The notes below the pieces were generated by a model that was not told the origin of the DNA, did no database searches, and saw only the letters and a list, made by a program, of their open reading frames with translations. The position numbers were made by a program, and so were the translations under genes. Of a stretch of 64,000 nt of DNA, positions 10,934 through 21,661 are shown piece by piece (within the stretch, counting starts at the first letter, position 1; each line of letters starts with the position of its first letter). The DNA is from Rhexocercosporidium sp. MPI-PUGE-AT-0058 (Eukaryota; Ascomycota; Leotiomycetes; Helotiales): NCBI GenBank assembly GCA_020746875.1, contig JAGTJL010000018.1:930001-994000 (forward strand), read 5' to 3'.

Positions 10934-12117
10934 ATGGAGGACTTTAATCTCCCCAGTACAGAACGAACCAACTTGCTCAAGAACCTCCAAAAGGCGATGA
11001 GCGATGCACTAGTACTATCATACTTCTGGGCCATGTGCCAAGTTTGCGAGCTTTAGGCGCTTGAAAAATTCATTGAGATAGCTCGGATTTCGCCGCTAAT
11101 ATTTCGTAGTTTTATTACACAAGCTTATTCGATGGTATTTTACTGTAAGCAAAATAAGTAATCTAATCCTTTTGTTTATTACTAATGTTTTACAGGGACT
11201 TAGAGTGCTAAAGGAACATCACGTAGTTCAACTCCAATTATAACTTAAACAAACCGGGACTTGGGCTCATCTCCTACTGGTTCTCCGCTTGCTAAGAGGC
11301 AAAAAACTACCAAATCGCCTGCTAGTTCCCCGCTTGCTAAGAAGCAGACGACTACCAAGTCACTTGTTGGCTCACTATTATTGCATCGAAGCAAGGCAGC
11401 CTCGGATCTAGTAAGCTCGAAGTACACATTCATTTACTATTCAAAGCTTATAAGCTATAGGCTAAAGAACGAGACGGGTATTATTGTGTTCTTTCTAAGA
11501 ATTCATCTATTAATACAGCAAACATTTACCTATTTTGCCGACTATCGACTTCGAAAGAGAATGTTTTTAGGGCGAGACACTTATTTTAGGAGCATTTAAA
11601 GAGCTTCTAGTCAGAGGAGAAAGTTGCTGCTTAGGAAGCAGAACTATTCCCAAGAGGTCTCTTTAAAATAGAAGACGAAAGAGTTGATAACCGAATAACA
11701 TTATCAAAGGTCGCACATACCTAATGGAACCGAGGGGCATACGCCTTAAAGCCAATCTCCATCTCCGAAGACAAGACTATTTTAAGGGTCTAGTTGTTTT
11801 AGCAGAAGAAATAACCCGATATGCAAGCAGCAATGAGTCTTCTGACTATACCACTTTCTACTAAGAACCTCAATCAAAATGAAGGGGCCATCGACCACGG
11901 CCAAACTAAACTATATAATAAGGCTAATGAGGGAGACCTCCGTATTAAATCCGGCGATATCTTCGACCTCAAGACTGACGATTCAATAAAGAAACCACTC
12001 CTAAGTTTCAAGCTCCTTGAGCTCCAGTGGTTTCTTACGCGCGTAATAGGCATGGCTGGAGCTGCCTTTCCGTACGAAGCAGGTTCTGGAGACGACTCGG
12101 ACGAGGACTGGAGGTTT
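10934..12117 (+). pseudogene. Decayed second copy of the family A HNH gene
   Basis: The frame begins MEDFNLPSTERTNLLKNLQK and follows the N-terminus of the intact gene (…ERVSLLERLQ…FWAACHLCD; here FWAMCQVCEL), but TAG at 11054 interrupts it. The intron with a ttttacag acceptor is also conserved. Later pieces in register include SPLAKRQKTTKSP, WNRGAYALKPISISEDKTI and PLSTKNLNQNEG with IKSGDIFDLKTDD, separated by several TAG/TAA codons where the intact copy has W, R or Q. The first HNH His is lost (ANIYLF instead of AHIYPF). The pattern of C-to-T/G-to-A stops fits RIP of a duplicated gene. From 11821 the frame is open and runs straight into a different HNH protein. Confidence 0.8.
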
Positions 12118-12967
12118 CCATCTACTTTGCCTGAGGTTTGGGCACGATACGTCGACGCCAATTCGGACACTCCTCCATCATATACTGCAGCGCAGACTTT
12201 ATTGACTTCAGCTGTTCGCCAACGTGATGTCGTATGCCAGATCACTGCCTTCCAAACGGGGACAGAAGTTGCGCACCTGGTCCCGGAACATGAGAAGCCA
12301 TGGTTTTTGTCCAACTCGATGGAACAATATAATATCGACACGACACTGGATTCGGATAACCTTCTGAGGGATCTCAGCAATGCGCTGTTGCTGCGCTCTG
12401 ATATTCATACGGCGTTTGATGACCGCAAACTTGTGGTCTTCCCCAAACAGGCCGCCGATTTCGTCGTACATATGCTCGAGCCGACACCAGACATCGGGCA
12501 GATTTACCATAATACTCTCTTAAGAAAACCCAGGTGCAGCATAGAATTCTTGTTTGCAAGATTTGCGTGGGCTATATTTCCATCGTTATCTGGGTTTCTC
12601 AAAATCTCATCCAAACCTCCTGGTAATCCGTGTCGACAAGGACACCAAAGAACGTTTGCCAGCAAGAAGTACGAAACCGATCGAGCGCCAGAAGAAAGCG
12701 GCGAATTCTCGAAGCAGCAGCCCCAAGAAACGAGCTCGCCCTGATATAGACGAGGAGGATTTTGGGTACGCCACGAAGCGTGGTAGGAGTTCCGAGGTCT
12801 TAAGTGTCACAACGCCACCCGAATCACACGAGGAAGCTTCCTTCGATGGCCCAGATGTCTCTATCAAAACGCTTCGCGCGCGCTGGCGCTGCAGAGACCT
12901 CCTGCGTATGTTCCAGGCTGGCCACCATACGATAGACATCGACCCGCCAAGGAGGAGCTGGAAATAA
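12118..12967 (+). pseudogene. Second type of fungal HNH protein (family B), fused in frame to the family A remnant, one frameshift
   Basis: The open frame from 11821 leaves family A after WFLTRVIGMAGAA and enters another well-known fungal layout: PEVWARYVDANSDTPPSYTA, AVRQRDVVCQITAFQTGTEV, AHLVPEHEKPWFLSNSMEQY and LRDLSNALLLRSDIHTAFDD. The H (AHLVP), N (SNALL) and H (DIHTAFD) residues of the HNH fold are intact. After FARFAWAIFPSLSGFL a one-base insertion in an A run (about 12602-12605) shifts the frame; the continuation reads SHPNLLVIRVDKDTKERLPA and a basic tail SSPKKRARPDIDEEDFG ending at 12967. The N-terminal exon expected for family B is replaced by family A sequence. Confidence 0.75.
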
Positions 12968-13678
12968 TGGGCGTGGAAATTCTTGACGAGTTGGAAGACG
13001 GAGCGGAGTATGATATCCCCTAATTCTAAAGAGCTCGCTCACAATACAGTTGTTTGTGGGAGAAGTCGTCCCCCTCACTCGACATGTGAATGAGTTCGCT
13101 TGGTTGAACTACCTTCCGGCCAACAGCTTGGAAACACCCAGCTTCAGCGCAAGACTCGCGGAATAGTTGACTTGGAAAATTCAGCTCAGCCTCAGAACCA
13201 AGGCGTGATACTGTAGCCCAATTCCAGCCCCTAGGACAGTGGGTGTCTGCTCCGAGTCTCCAGATCGCAAACAGATGAGGACTCTAACAGGGGCTCAAGT
13301 ACAGTACCTTGCCCTGAAGGTAGGTCGTAGAGGGTGAACCACGCCAGCGTCCAAACACTGCCAACGGATCTCAAGAACAAGTATCTTGATGGGTCCGAAC
13401 TTGAGAGAAGTAGAGTTAGGGATTAGAGTATAAGGAGTCGGCGTATATATAGAGTCGGTTTTAGATTACTTTGAATTTTTAGACTTCACGGGAAATCGAG
13501 TAAAAGAAAAGGGATACCAAGCACGTAATACTTTTGGATTTTGAAAAATCAGAAAAGAAGAACAAGGGATCCAGCGCAACCTCCATGAAAACCAGAGAGA
13601 ACCTAGCGCAAGAACCCGACTAGCAATCATAGCGAGTATCGGAGTAGATCACACCTCCTTGTCCCCCACGAAACGCCA
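12968..13678. other. Intergenic, nothing recognised
   Basis: Ordinary-composition DNA between the HNH remnant and the convergently oriented DUF3716-like gene. No domain motif, tRNA or repeat was seen. Confidence 0.5.
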
Positions 13679-14996
13679 TTACTTCTCCGATTTGCTGCTT
13701 CCCTCACTACTATTATTATCATTGCTATTGCCAGCCAAATATCTAGCGACCTCAAGGAGAGCAATACTAGAAATAGACAATGATGTGAGATCAGATGGCG
13801 AGAAACGAGGAGAGCCAGGAGAAGGGCCGAAAGAACCCTGACGATTGTGCTGAAATTGTGGACTTTGCTGGAATGGTGGATGTAGCTCAGGCTGAGGAGA
13901 ATTTTGACCAGGTGAATTCTGGGGACGAGGAGAGTTATAAACCGATGGAGGTTGAGGGCGAGGAGAGAACGGGCCGGATGGATAGCGAGGATCTTGAGGG
14001 GACGATATGAATCGACCGAGATTCTGCGGCGATCTAGATGGGATCTGAGGCGAATTCGGGCGCGATTCAAATCGAGGCCCAGGAGGAGGAGAAAAGGCCG
14101 AAAGCTGCACCGAGGGAGAGAAATCGACTGGTGGACTAAGCGGAAAACCCATTGGTGCATATTGTTTTGTGCTGTTCAGGTTAGGATGATTTCGAATTTG
14201 CGTATTTTGCTCAGGAGTCGAGCTGACCGACAAGGGATTCTGACGAGTGCTGATAGGAGGTTTGCGATCTACAAACGATATTAACTCAAAGAAATACATT
14301 GAAGGGGAAGGGGGGGAATTTACTGGCGCGAAGACTGCAATGAGTAGTTTGGCCACCCCAGTAGCAGCAGTTGCATGCACCGTCAAATGGAGGCTTTGTT
14401 CGAAGGTGGTAGCTACCATGAGGGAACGAGACACAAGCGAAGTAGGATCGACCGCGAGAAGAATTTCGACATCGATCGCAACGATCCTCTCCCAAATTTT
14501 CTTGACCAAAGGCTGTGATGATATCGGCGATGGCGTACGACCAATGATGCTTAGGAGGAGCGTACAGACGAACAGGCTGTCGCAGAGCTGGATAGGTAGA
14601 AGCAACGTACGCAACATCACTGTTACTAGCCTTCTCTTGGATAGAGGATCTCAGCAGGGCATTGTACTCAGCAGCTTCGATCTGTTGCTCATGGTGAGAT
14701 TTAACCTACAATCGATTAGCATTCAATATCGAGAGTAGAGAGGGTTAAAACATAGGCATCAACGAGAAGTGAGGGTATCAAAGAGAGAAAGATGAACTTA
14801 CCTGAGTGTAACAACCGCTGAGACCACCAAGTGGGGGTCGAGGTGGACGACGACCACCACCGTCACCGCCAGAACCACCAAGCATACCTGAGCTCGTTGA
14901 GCCCGCAGCGTAGTCGACATCGGCCCCGAGAACAGTAAGAGAGGAGGTAAACAAGAAGAGGAGAAAGGTGAGGAAGGAGAACATAAGGAGCTTCAT
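13679..14996 (-). CDS. DUF3716-like cysteine-cluster protein with proline-rich tail and apparent signal peptide
   Basis: Three exons tile in frame: 14996-14802, 14705-14324 and 14268-13679, giving 388 residues. Introns are gtaagt...gctaatc...tgtag and gtaaat...ttgtag. Exon 1 encodes a hydrophobic leader MKLLMFSFLTFLLFLF with a likely cleavage after VLG, then a Gly/Pro/Arg linker. Exon 2 holds the Cys cluster EDRCDRCRNSSRGRSYFACV ... GACNCCYWGGQTTHCSLRA, which matches the C-x2-C ... C ... C-x-x-C ... CSxR layout of the fungal DUF3716 family (PF12511). Exon 3 is a long Ser/Pro/Gln repeat-like region (SPRPQPPSVYNSPRPQNSPG). DUF3716 proteins are usually presented as non-secreted, so the leader is odd; an upstream Met at 15092 would make it internal. 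Function unknown. Confidence 0.75.
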
Positions 14997-15502
14997 CGTG
15001 AAAGAGAACACAAAGAAGAGGGAGAGTCTGAGATTACGTAGTATTCGAGACAGTAGTAGTAGTCGATGAAAGCAAAGGCAAAAGGCAGACAACGACGTGT
15101 GATATTGAAGAGAGGGTTATAGTAAAAGGAAGGAGGAAGAGCGGAAGAGGAAGACGTATTTTTATCTGCGTCGATAGGACGAGGCTGCGCATGTGGCGAC
15201 GACGGAGTGGAAGATAATTCACCTATTCGAGCCTACCTGCGACGAAAGCTGTTGATTCACTTGTTTCCTCTTTCCGAGGATTGACTTACTTTTTGCCGGC
15301 ATTTAGCGATAAAGGGTTTCGTTCTTTTCCCTTTAGTTACATATTATCCACACGGCATATGTTTCCTACAATGAATACGTACCTCCACAGGTGAAGTTAT
15401 TTTTTCTGTTCGTGATTAATATAACAGATTAGTTTGCCTTCCCAACTACGAATGTAAAGGGAGTTATTACATGTTTGTTTACTTTTTGATCGTCTCGCTC
15501 GC
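14997..15502. other. Intergenic, promoter side of the DUF3716-like gene
   Basis: Pyrimidine-rich on the minus strand directly upstream of the ATG, as is common in fungal promoters. The more distal part (about 15240-15480) is A/T-richer with no open frame of interest. Confidence 0.4.
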
Positions 15503-16180
15503 TTAGATCAAATGCAAAATAGACTCCGATTCGTAGCGGTCCAGTAAATCCCCGAATGAAACAGCTCTTCCCTCCTCTAAAAATGTCATGCACAGACCGA
15601 TGTCTCCTAAGATGCCTCCAAAACTCTGGGACAGCTTGCGACCCTGTCGCGTCTCCTTCTCCTCATTCATGATATCGTCAATGTACTGCCTTCCTTCCTC
15701 GTCTGTGTCGGTAACTGCATGAAGCGTCTTTGAATTAAAAGGAGAATACATATTTGTTAACACAGCGAACACTTCGAGTGGAGCGGAATGTGCAAACTCC
15801 CAATCAATCACACTCACAATATCATATGCATCGTCGAAAAGTGTGTTATGCAATAGAAAGTCTCGATGAACGGCCGGATAGCTATTTTCGCAACTGACTA
15901 GGTTTCTCGACTCCATTGCCGACTTGAGGCGTGAAGAGAACGAAATCACTGCCCGTTTAAGGCTTCGAAGCCCATCGTTGTCTTCAGGTCGATCACGGAG
16001 GAAGTCCATATTCCCGAACTTGGTATGAGCGGCCCACGAGAGGAAATAATCCATCGCTGATGAAAACGGACCTTCAAAGCCAAATGAGGCTGGAAGTGGG
16101 CCAATGTCAACAGTCCCGTTTGGCCCTAAGACTAGGGATCCAAGCTTGTTGATCTTCGCGGATTCACAGTACCGCCACAG
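15503..16180 (-). pseudogene. APH-family kinase, C-terminal half only
   Basis: The frame reads LWRYCESAKINKLGSLVLG, then DIGPLPASFGFEGPFSSAMD, and has the phosphotransferase catalytic loop AVHRDFLLHNTLFD plus the metal-binding IDWEFAHSAPLEVF (aminoglycoside phosphotransferase/choline-kinase fold, PF01636). Residues up to MDYFLSWAA are continuous. Upstream of about 16180 a stop follows and no N-terminal lobe was found, so the ATP-binding half is missing or lies in an exon not recognised. In fungi these proteins are mostly of unknown substrate and rarely act on antibiotics. A second, fuller copy of the family (pseudogene) lies at 41701-43302. Confidence 0.7.
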
Positions 16181-16754
16181 TCACCAACCACCCGTAAACC
16201 CCTAAATGTTATTCGACCCGGGGAGCCCACAGCAGTCAAACGCTTCGTCTTTATTTTCCTTAGCTGGCAGTCGACCTCAGATAAGGATTCTTCTGGTCGG
16301 AGCACATGGCCTATTAGCTAAGATGATCCGCGAAGAAAAATTCTGGGCAGAGATTGGTCGTCAGTTCCAAGCGCCACAGATTGAAGGAGAAACTTCTTCA
16401 CGAAGCAAAGGGATAAACCTCAGATTTATCCTAACCAATCACTACGCCTGCCTGGCTCTTGCAATCAATAATATGTCTCCGCTTTTTACTCGGTTGAGAT
16501 GCGATTACGATCATGGTCGATCGGCTGATGCCATCTATCTCGATCGGCCAATGCGAGGGCATGCCTTCGCTTAGCCTTACCCCTGTGATGTTCCAGGATT
16601 ATTAGACTATTCTTAGCCCCCAAATCGCAGGGGCGGTTTCTACGTTTCCTCTCAACAATGCAACTCCAAACGGATAGCCTTCCAAGATACTGAAGCCCCT
16701 GGCGACAGATATCGGATCCGGACCTCTTCCAAATAGTACTCTTCCATCCAATGT

Positions 16755-17396
16755 ATGATGATACACTCCGTCAACTCACTAACCATCGTCCAGGCTTTAC
16801 TCCTTGAGCGAAGCACGGAGCCTTGCTTCAATCTACCACCACAGCAGCTCAACTCTTGTTCCTTAATGGACACATCGATGAGGTCTGGGTGGAGAGCCTC
16901 GTCTCTGATTACCCCTGTATTGGAAGGATCTCTCCCGTTTCCTGACCTACCCGGTACGATATATGATTCATCGATGCCTCCGTCATCCAACTCCCTTCCA
17001 GCAGGCCCAGATATCGATGATGCCAGAAGGGACAGCCCTGAGGCATTCTTCACGGCTGCGCTCAAGGACTCCAAAGAGAGGCAGGAGAAGCGGGTGAAGC
17101 GGGTGGAGCGGCTAGCTAGCGTGGTTCAGAACTTTTCACAACCAGAAGGATTCGATAGGTGGAGCAAAAGTTCGCCTGAATGGTCGAAAAATCTTCGAAT
17201 CCAAATCGAAAGCTAGCTTTGAAGTTGTATCCATACCGGAGACGCTATTTGAGATCGAATTTGCCAATTGGCTTCATCGCCTAGGGCAAGCAGCTCAGAA
17301 GATAGGAAAGGGACACTGGGAAGCCCGTCGCCTCTGGCTTGTTTGCGTTGCCCATGAACTGGAGTGCATATCTCAATGGGAAGCTATCGACCGATA
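16755..17396 (+). pseudogene. Unidentified coding relic with a frame change
   Basis: A plus-strand frame (16755-17216) ends with a basic helix-like stretch KERQEKRVKRVERLASVVQN and SQPEGFDRWSKSSPEWSKNL. The next frame, overlapping from about 17160, reads RKIFESKSKASFEVVSIPE, FEIEFANWLHRLGQAAQK and ARRLWLVCVAHELECISQWE, stopping at 17396. The two pieces look like one protein joined across a one-base shift, but I do not recognise the family. A long antisense frame also exists, so the coding assignment is tentative. Confidence 0.3.
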
Positions 17397-17963
17397 AACC
17401 TCTCGAGGAGTTGACCAGATGTCTGCTGCAATACAGATAGCCGAGAAGTACTTGGGCACAGCGAAAGACGATCGCAAGAACGGTAGAAGCATCATCCACA
17501 TCATGAAAGAAGGAGGTCCAGCCGCATTACTACTCGAGGTGACCATTCGTTGACACCCGGTGACCCTGCCCAGCAATGCTCGGCATGCAAGCATACTTGT
17601 TTTGCTGCAACGAACAAAGAGGCAACTGGATCCAGATGCTCGGAGGGCAAACGAGACGCCTCAAGCTACCATCAAGTCGAAAAATGGGGGCTCTGCCGTA
17701 GTGTATAAGGGTACCCACCCGGAGACCTTCGTCAAGGGACCCCTCTGTGGACCGAACTTCCGAAATGGCCGTGGACCGAATGATCTCCAATGCGACCAAG
17801 TTTGTCTGAATCCGAGCATGTCCAACTCAACTCTTGCGAAGCTCAGTCCTGAACGTGCTTGATAGTAGCATTGGGCTCTACCTCACCACCATTTCACTGC
17901 CACTTACTGGCATGGTCGAGCGTAGTCTTCGTGTATTTGAACTGCATTTAAGCAACACATTTC
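17397..17963. other. Intergenic or relic, nothing recognised
   Basis: Open frames on both strands here have no recognisable motif and no matching splice sites. Confidence 0.4.
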
Positions 17964-19453
17964 CTATTTACGACTGATCCAATTCTTTGTTGAAAACAAA
18001 TTCCAAACATCCCACCAGCCTTGTGACCTAGAAGCAGATATCTCCCCGTAGCAAACCTTCTGCTCATCGCCGTGTCTAAATCCGTTCTTCCTCGGGGTGA
18101 GTTTCCAGTCTCGTTCGAAATACCCAGTAAATCGAAAGATCTCATCGAGGTTGCTCTTTGGGTCCTTCAGATACGGCATTATACATGGGAGGCAACGGTT
18201 TCCATCCATAAATGATCTACAGCCAGCAAAATTGTCCTCCGGGTTGATCACGCCCCAGGTTGAATGCCATTGGGGAGGACACTGAAATTTAAATTTCTCA
18301 AGACCCAGACCTACAGCTGTGACAGAATGTACATTTCCCGCCACAAGGAGATGCTGTGCGATTGTCAGTTAAATGTATTCAAATGCAAAGTCGACGTCCC
18401 TTTGCAAGTTCCATGAATCCGTCAGCAAGCTCTCCATCCATATTCAAGCATATGAAGACGTCATCGGCGAGATCCAACCAGTTCTTCGAAATTTGTTGTA
18501 TGCCTGGGAGATGCTGAAGAATGTCTCTAACTGAGAGTGTAGATAAAAGGCTGATCACGCAGGTTGTATAGCTTCGCGTCAAATGGTCCGAACGTCCTGC
18601 TCGAATGCTGTCCCATAAAGTGAAATCTGTCGAAAGAGGGCTATCGTCCAATGTGCGGCGATACATTGTTCTCGATTTGAAGCATCCTTCTAGAATTTGA
18701 AGTCTCTCTGAAATTTTTGAAACGGAAAGCCGATCCTCGAACACTTTTATGATTGGGCCAAGGAGAAATTGAAGAGTGTCTGAGGCTTTCGGGTCCGAAA
18801 ACGGGACAGATGACCTCGCATTTGACACCACCCAGCGTGATAAAGGATGTTGTAGTTCCTACTCAAGTCAGTGACAGACGACTTGCTCATCTAGGATAAG
18901 AGCTTACATTCTGTAACAAATCAGCCCTTCTATCATCCGGCTTAAAATGCCGAGCAAGTTCGTTGGACAAGCTGGACATCATTGCGAAGGCACCCGAAAT
19001 GGTGCTGTTTTGTCTGAGTGAGAATGATACCAAATCTGAGAATGGGACCTTGCAGAGTGCTGAGTGAATGCTGGTGTCGAATTTGTCGGCGATCTGTTTG
19101 ATTCTACTCCTGGTTGACGCAGAAAGTATAGCTTGAACGATCCAGTTCACATCCCATTCTTGACCAGTTAGTTGAGGCCCCCGTACAGTCTTGACAAATT
19201 CACGGGCCCAGGATGCTGGGTGGTTAAAACCGTCCAAGGGAATGCTTTTGCGTTGGCAGAGGTCGAGCAAGAAGCTCTTTCGGGGTTTGTGTAGCATGTT
19301 CATAGCATCTTCAGGGTCCAGAAGAAATTTACAGACATATTCGATGGCATTGAGATCCATTGAATTCTGGACGATGCCTATTGCATCTCTCCATAGAGAA
19401 GGGTTGATACTCTCTAGCCATGTTGAGGGCAGCATCGGATCTTGGGGAGCCAT
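17964..19453 (-). CDS. Hypothetical protein, three exons, no recognised domain
   Basis: Exons 19453-18908, 18858-18396 and 18316-17964 tile in frame to 453 residues. Intron 1 is well supported (gtaagc...actgac...gagtag). Intron 2 has an unusual gtcgac donor and is the weak point. The start MAPQDPMLPSTWLESINPSL was chosen over an in-frame Met at 19807 because the extra 118 residues look non-coding. The sequence is predominantly helical in appearance (FAMMSSLSNELARHFKPDDR), with a Cys/Trp/aromatic-rich C-terminus (FQCPPQWHSTWGVINPEDNF, GWWDVWNLFSTKNW). No signal peptide or membrane segment is seen. I cannot assign a family or role. Confidence 0.5.
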
Positions 19454-20432
19454 CGAACCTGTGCGCACAGCAAGACTGCAATATTGTTCAATTGGAGCTT
19501 CCCGGTGGTGGATCGTATGCTGAGAAGATGTGTGGTTCGCAAAGAGAATTACGGGGCACTGAGTGGCCCCAAGTGTGCTTCGCTGTGCAGTCGCCTTATA
19601 CATGTGTTTTATCACCCCTATTGCTTCGGCGTTGATCCAAAAAGCAATTACCCACAAGTCTGGATTCTTGTTTCGAAGTATCCACTTGGATCGAGCCCCT
19701 GCGATTTCAAGGTGAGATTGTTCCGCCAGGATGTAGCAAAGACAGTAGGGTGACAGGGGCGAATGGTGAGACCAGCCTTCAAAGCAAGGAGTAATAAAAC
19801 CTTCCACGCGCGGGGATTACTGACTCAAACTTGATATTCCGGAATATGCATCTTAATTTCTGAATGATCTCATATCCCCCCTTGCTTGTGGGCGGCATAG
19901 TAGAGCGGCGTCAAGAACTGCAGACAATTTGAGGCGTATTGGTCCATATCCCAGCTTCTTGCGGCATCACGCACACTTGAGCACTCGAATACATGCCCCA
20001 ATAACGACCTCAATCAGACCCAGATCTCTTCCCTTACCCATATGCTTCTAACCATCCAGCACAAACACAACCTTGGCTGCATGCTCTTTGTTCTGTTCTT
20101 CCGTTCCTGAACATCTCATTCTGGGATTTTGAGATAGAAGTTGTGACGGTGCTAGTATTTCTTCCAATAGTAAGCCTTTTTTGATCTTTCACCAAGTAAT
20201 CTCCTCAGTATCCCCGCGTATTTTCCTTCCATTCATTCCTTTTACACTGGAAACTAAAATACACACGTTAGCAGACAACTAGCCCCCTGAGCATATCCTC
20301 AATCCACTGCATCCGGGGCCATATCCTCCCACAAACCTTCGGATCTGCAGTTGACCTTGCAGCAAGGAAAAAGAGCTTCGGGAAACGAATTGGCTCCCTT
20401 CCCGCAACAATAGCAGAAGGCAAGCTGAAATT
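19454..20432. other. Intergenic, nothing recognised
   Basis: Ordinary composition; several overlapping short frames on both strands, none with a motif. Confidence 0.4.
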
Positions 20433-21661
20433 ATGGTCGTCAGCAAAATCAAACCTGAGAGTGACGACCAATATGAAAGCAACCAACACGAACTACACCA
20501 ACCATTCAAGTGCGATACGTGCCATAAAACCTTTCAACGTCGCGAAAATCTTACAATTCATGCCTTCACGCACACGGGGACGATGCATGTCCATACGACG
20601 GATGCAGAAAGCGATTTGCTCGTCGCAGTGATCTGGTTCGACACAAAAGCCTCCACGATAAGCCCAGTTCGAGGGTAAATTCGAGCATCAACGAGACCAA
20701 CCGGCGCGTCTGGTCGGATCTACCGAATGGGACATTGGAGCCTCGTTCGTCAGCGCCTCCCTCTCGCCATAACTTCATACAATGCCTTTCTACATACTCG
20801 ATTGCTCCTTCATATTCGCGTGCAAGAGGGAACAACTACCACGCAGACCAATACACAGAACCCTCTGTCACCATTCCACTAAGTAACACCACGCCGGCTC
20901 CAGCGCCCCCTTCTCAGACCCACACTTCTCTCGCCACCTTCGAATCCTTACTTGCTTCAAGCTGCGCTCGAGTTCTCCGACACTGTATCTCTCCAGGCCC
21001 AATACAACCACCAAATATCAATGACCAGTACAGCACCAGAACGCCAGTGCCAACCATTCTCGAACCAAGGCTGGATTCCATGATTGGCGCTTGTCTTTCA
21101 GGGATGGGCAGCACTCAAAAGAAGCTGCCTGACCCCAAATCCTAAACTCCCGAGGCGGCAGAGCAGCAGTTGTTAGAGTCTAACGACAAGCTGCTCGTCA
21201 TCTCCGAAGAATTTGGCGGCAATGGACTCTTTGCTCAGTCAGATATAGCAAAAGATGAAGTGATCGTGGAGTATAAAGGTAAAGTTATAAGTAAGGCTCA
21301 GTACAATAGGAAGCCGCAGAAGAAATGTAGATACGTCTACGCTCTGCGGAAGGTACATTTTGGGAAGGAGTTGTTCATCGATGCAAACGAAGCCAAATTT
21401 GGCAAGGCACGGTTCGCGAATCACTCCTGCTCTCCAAATTGTCGGATGGAGGAGTGGCATGTGAATGGCTTCATTCGTGTGGTGCTAGTTGCTCAGAAAG
21501 ACATCAGCGCCGCCGCGAAAGAGCCTCTTGCTTTTGATTATCTGGACATCATCATACTGTTTGAGCCATTCTGTCGTTACCGCAGTGAGAGTTGTCGCCT
21601 CCCGCCTCCGAAGGATAGGAGTGACGGACAGTTACTCATGACAATCAATCTTGATACTTAG
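20433..21661 (+). pseudogene. C2H2 zinc-finger plus SET-domain gene, broken by one frameshift and one stop
   Basis: The start frame (MVVSKIKPESDDQYES) gives a C2H2 finger, FKCDTCHKTFQRRENLTIH followed by THTG. One base later the frame shifts (about 20577-20583), and the continuing frame reads a second finger, ACPYDGCRKRFARRSDLVRH, then a Pro/Ser/Thr-rich linker. TAA at 21143-21145 stops it. In the same frame, eight codons on, begins a SET domain: GNGLFAQSDIAKDEVIVEYK, FIDANEAKFGKARFANHSCS-PNC and EPLAFDY. The NHSCxPNC and FDY motifs of lysine methyltransferases are present; of the post-SET CxC...C only two Cys remain (FCRYRSESC). The SET ORF has no ATG of its own, and CAA-to-TAA explains the stop, so I read it as one C2H2-SET gene. 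Two adjacent genes remain possible. Confidence 0.6.

Noticed and set aside
13795..14284. Plus-strand ORFs opposite the DUF3716-like gene
   Set aside because: Shadows of the Pro/Ser-rich third exon; the minus-strand model has tiled introns and a recognised Cys cluster.
16206..16574. 122-codon ORF between the APH fragment and the next relic
   Set aside because: No motif; composition and position fit non-coding DNA.
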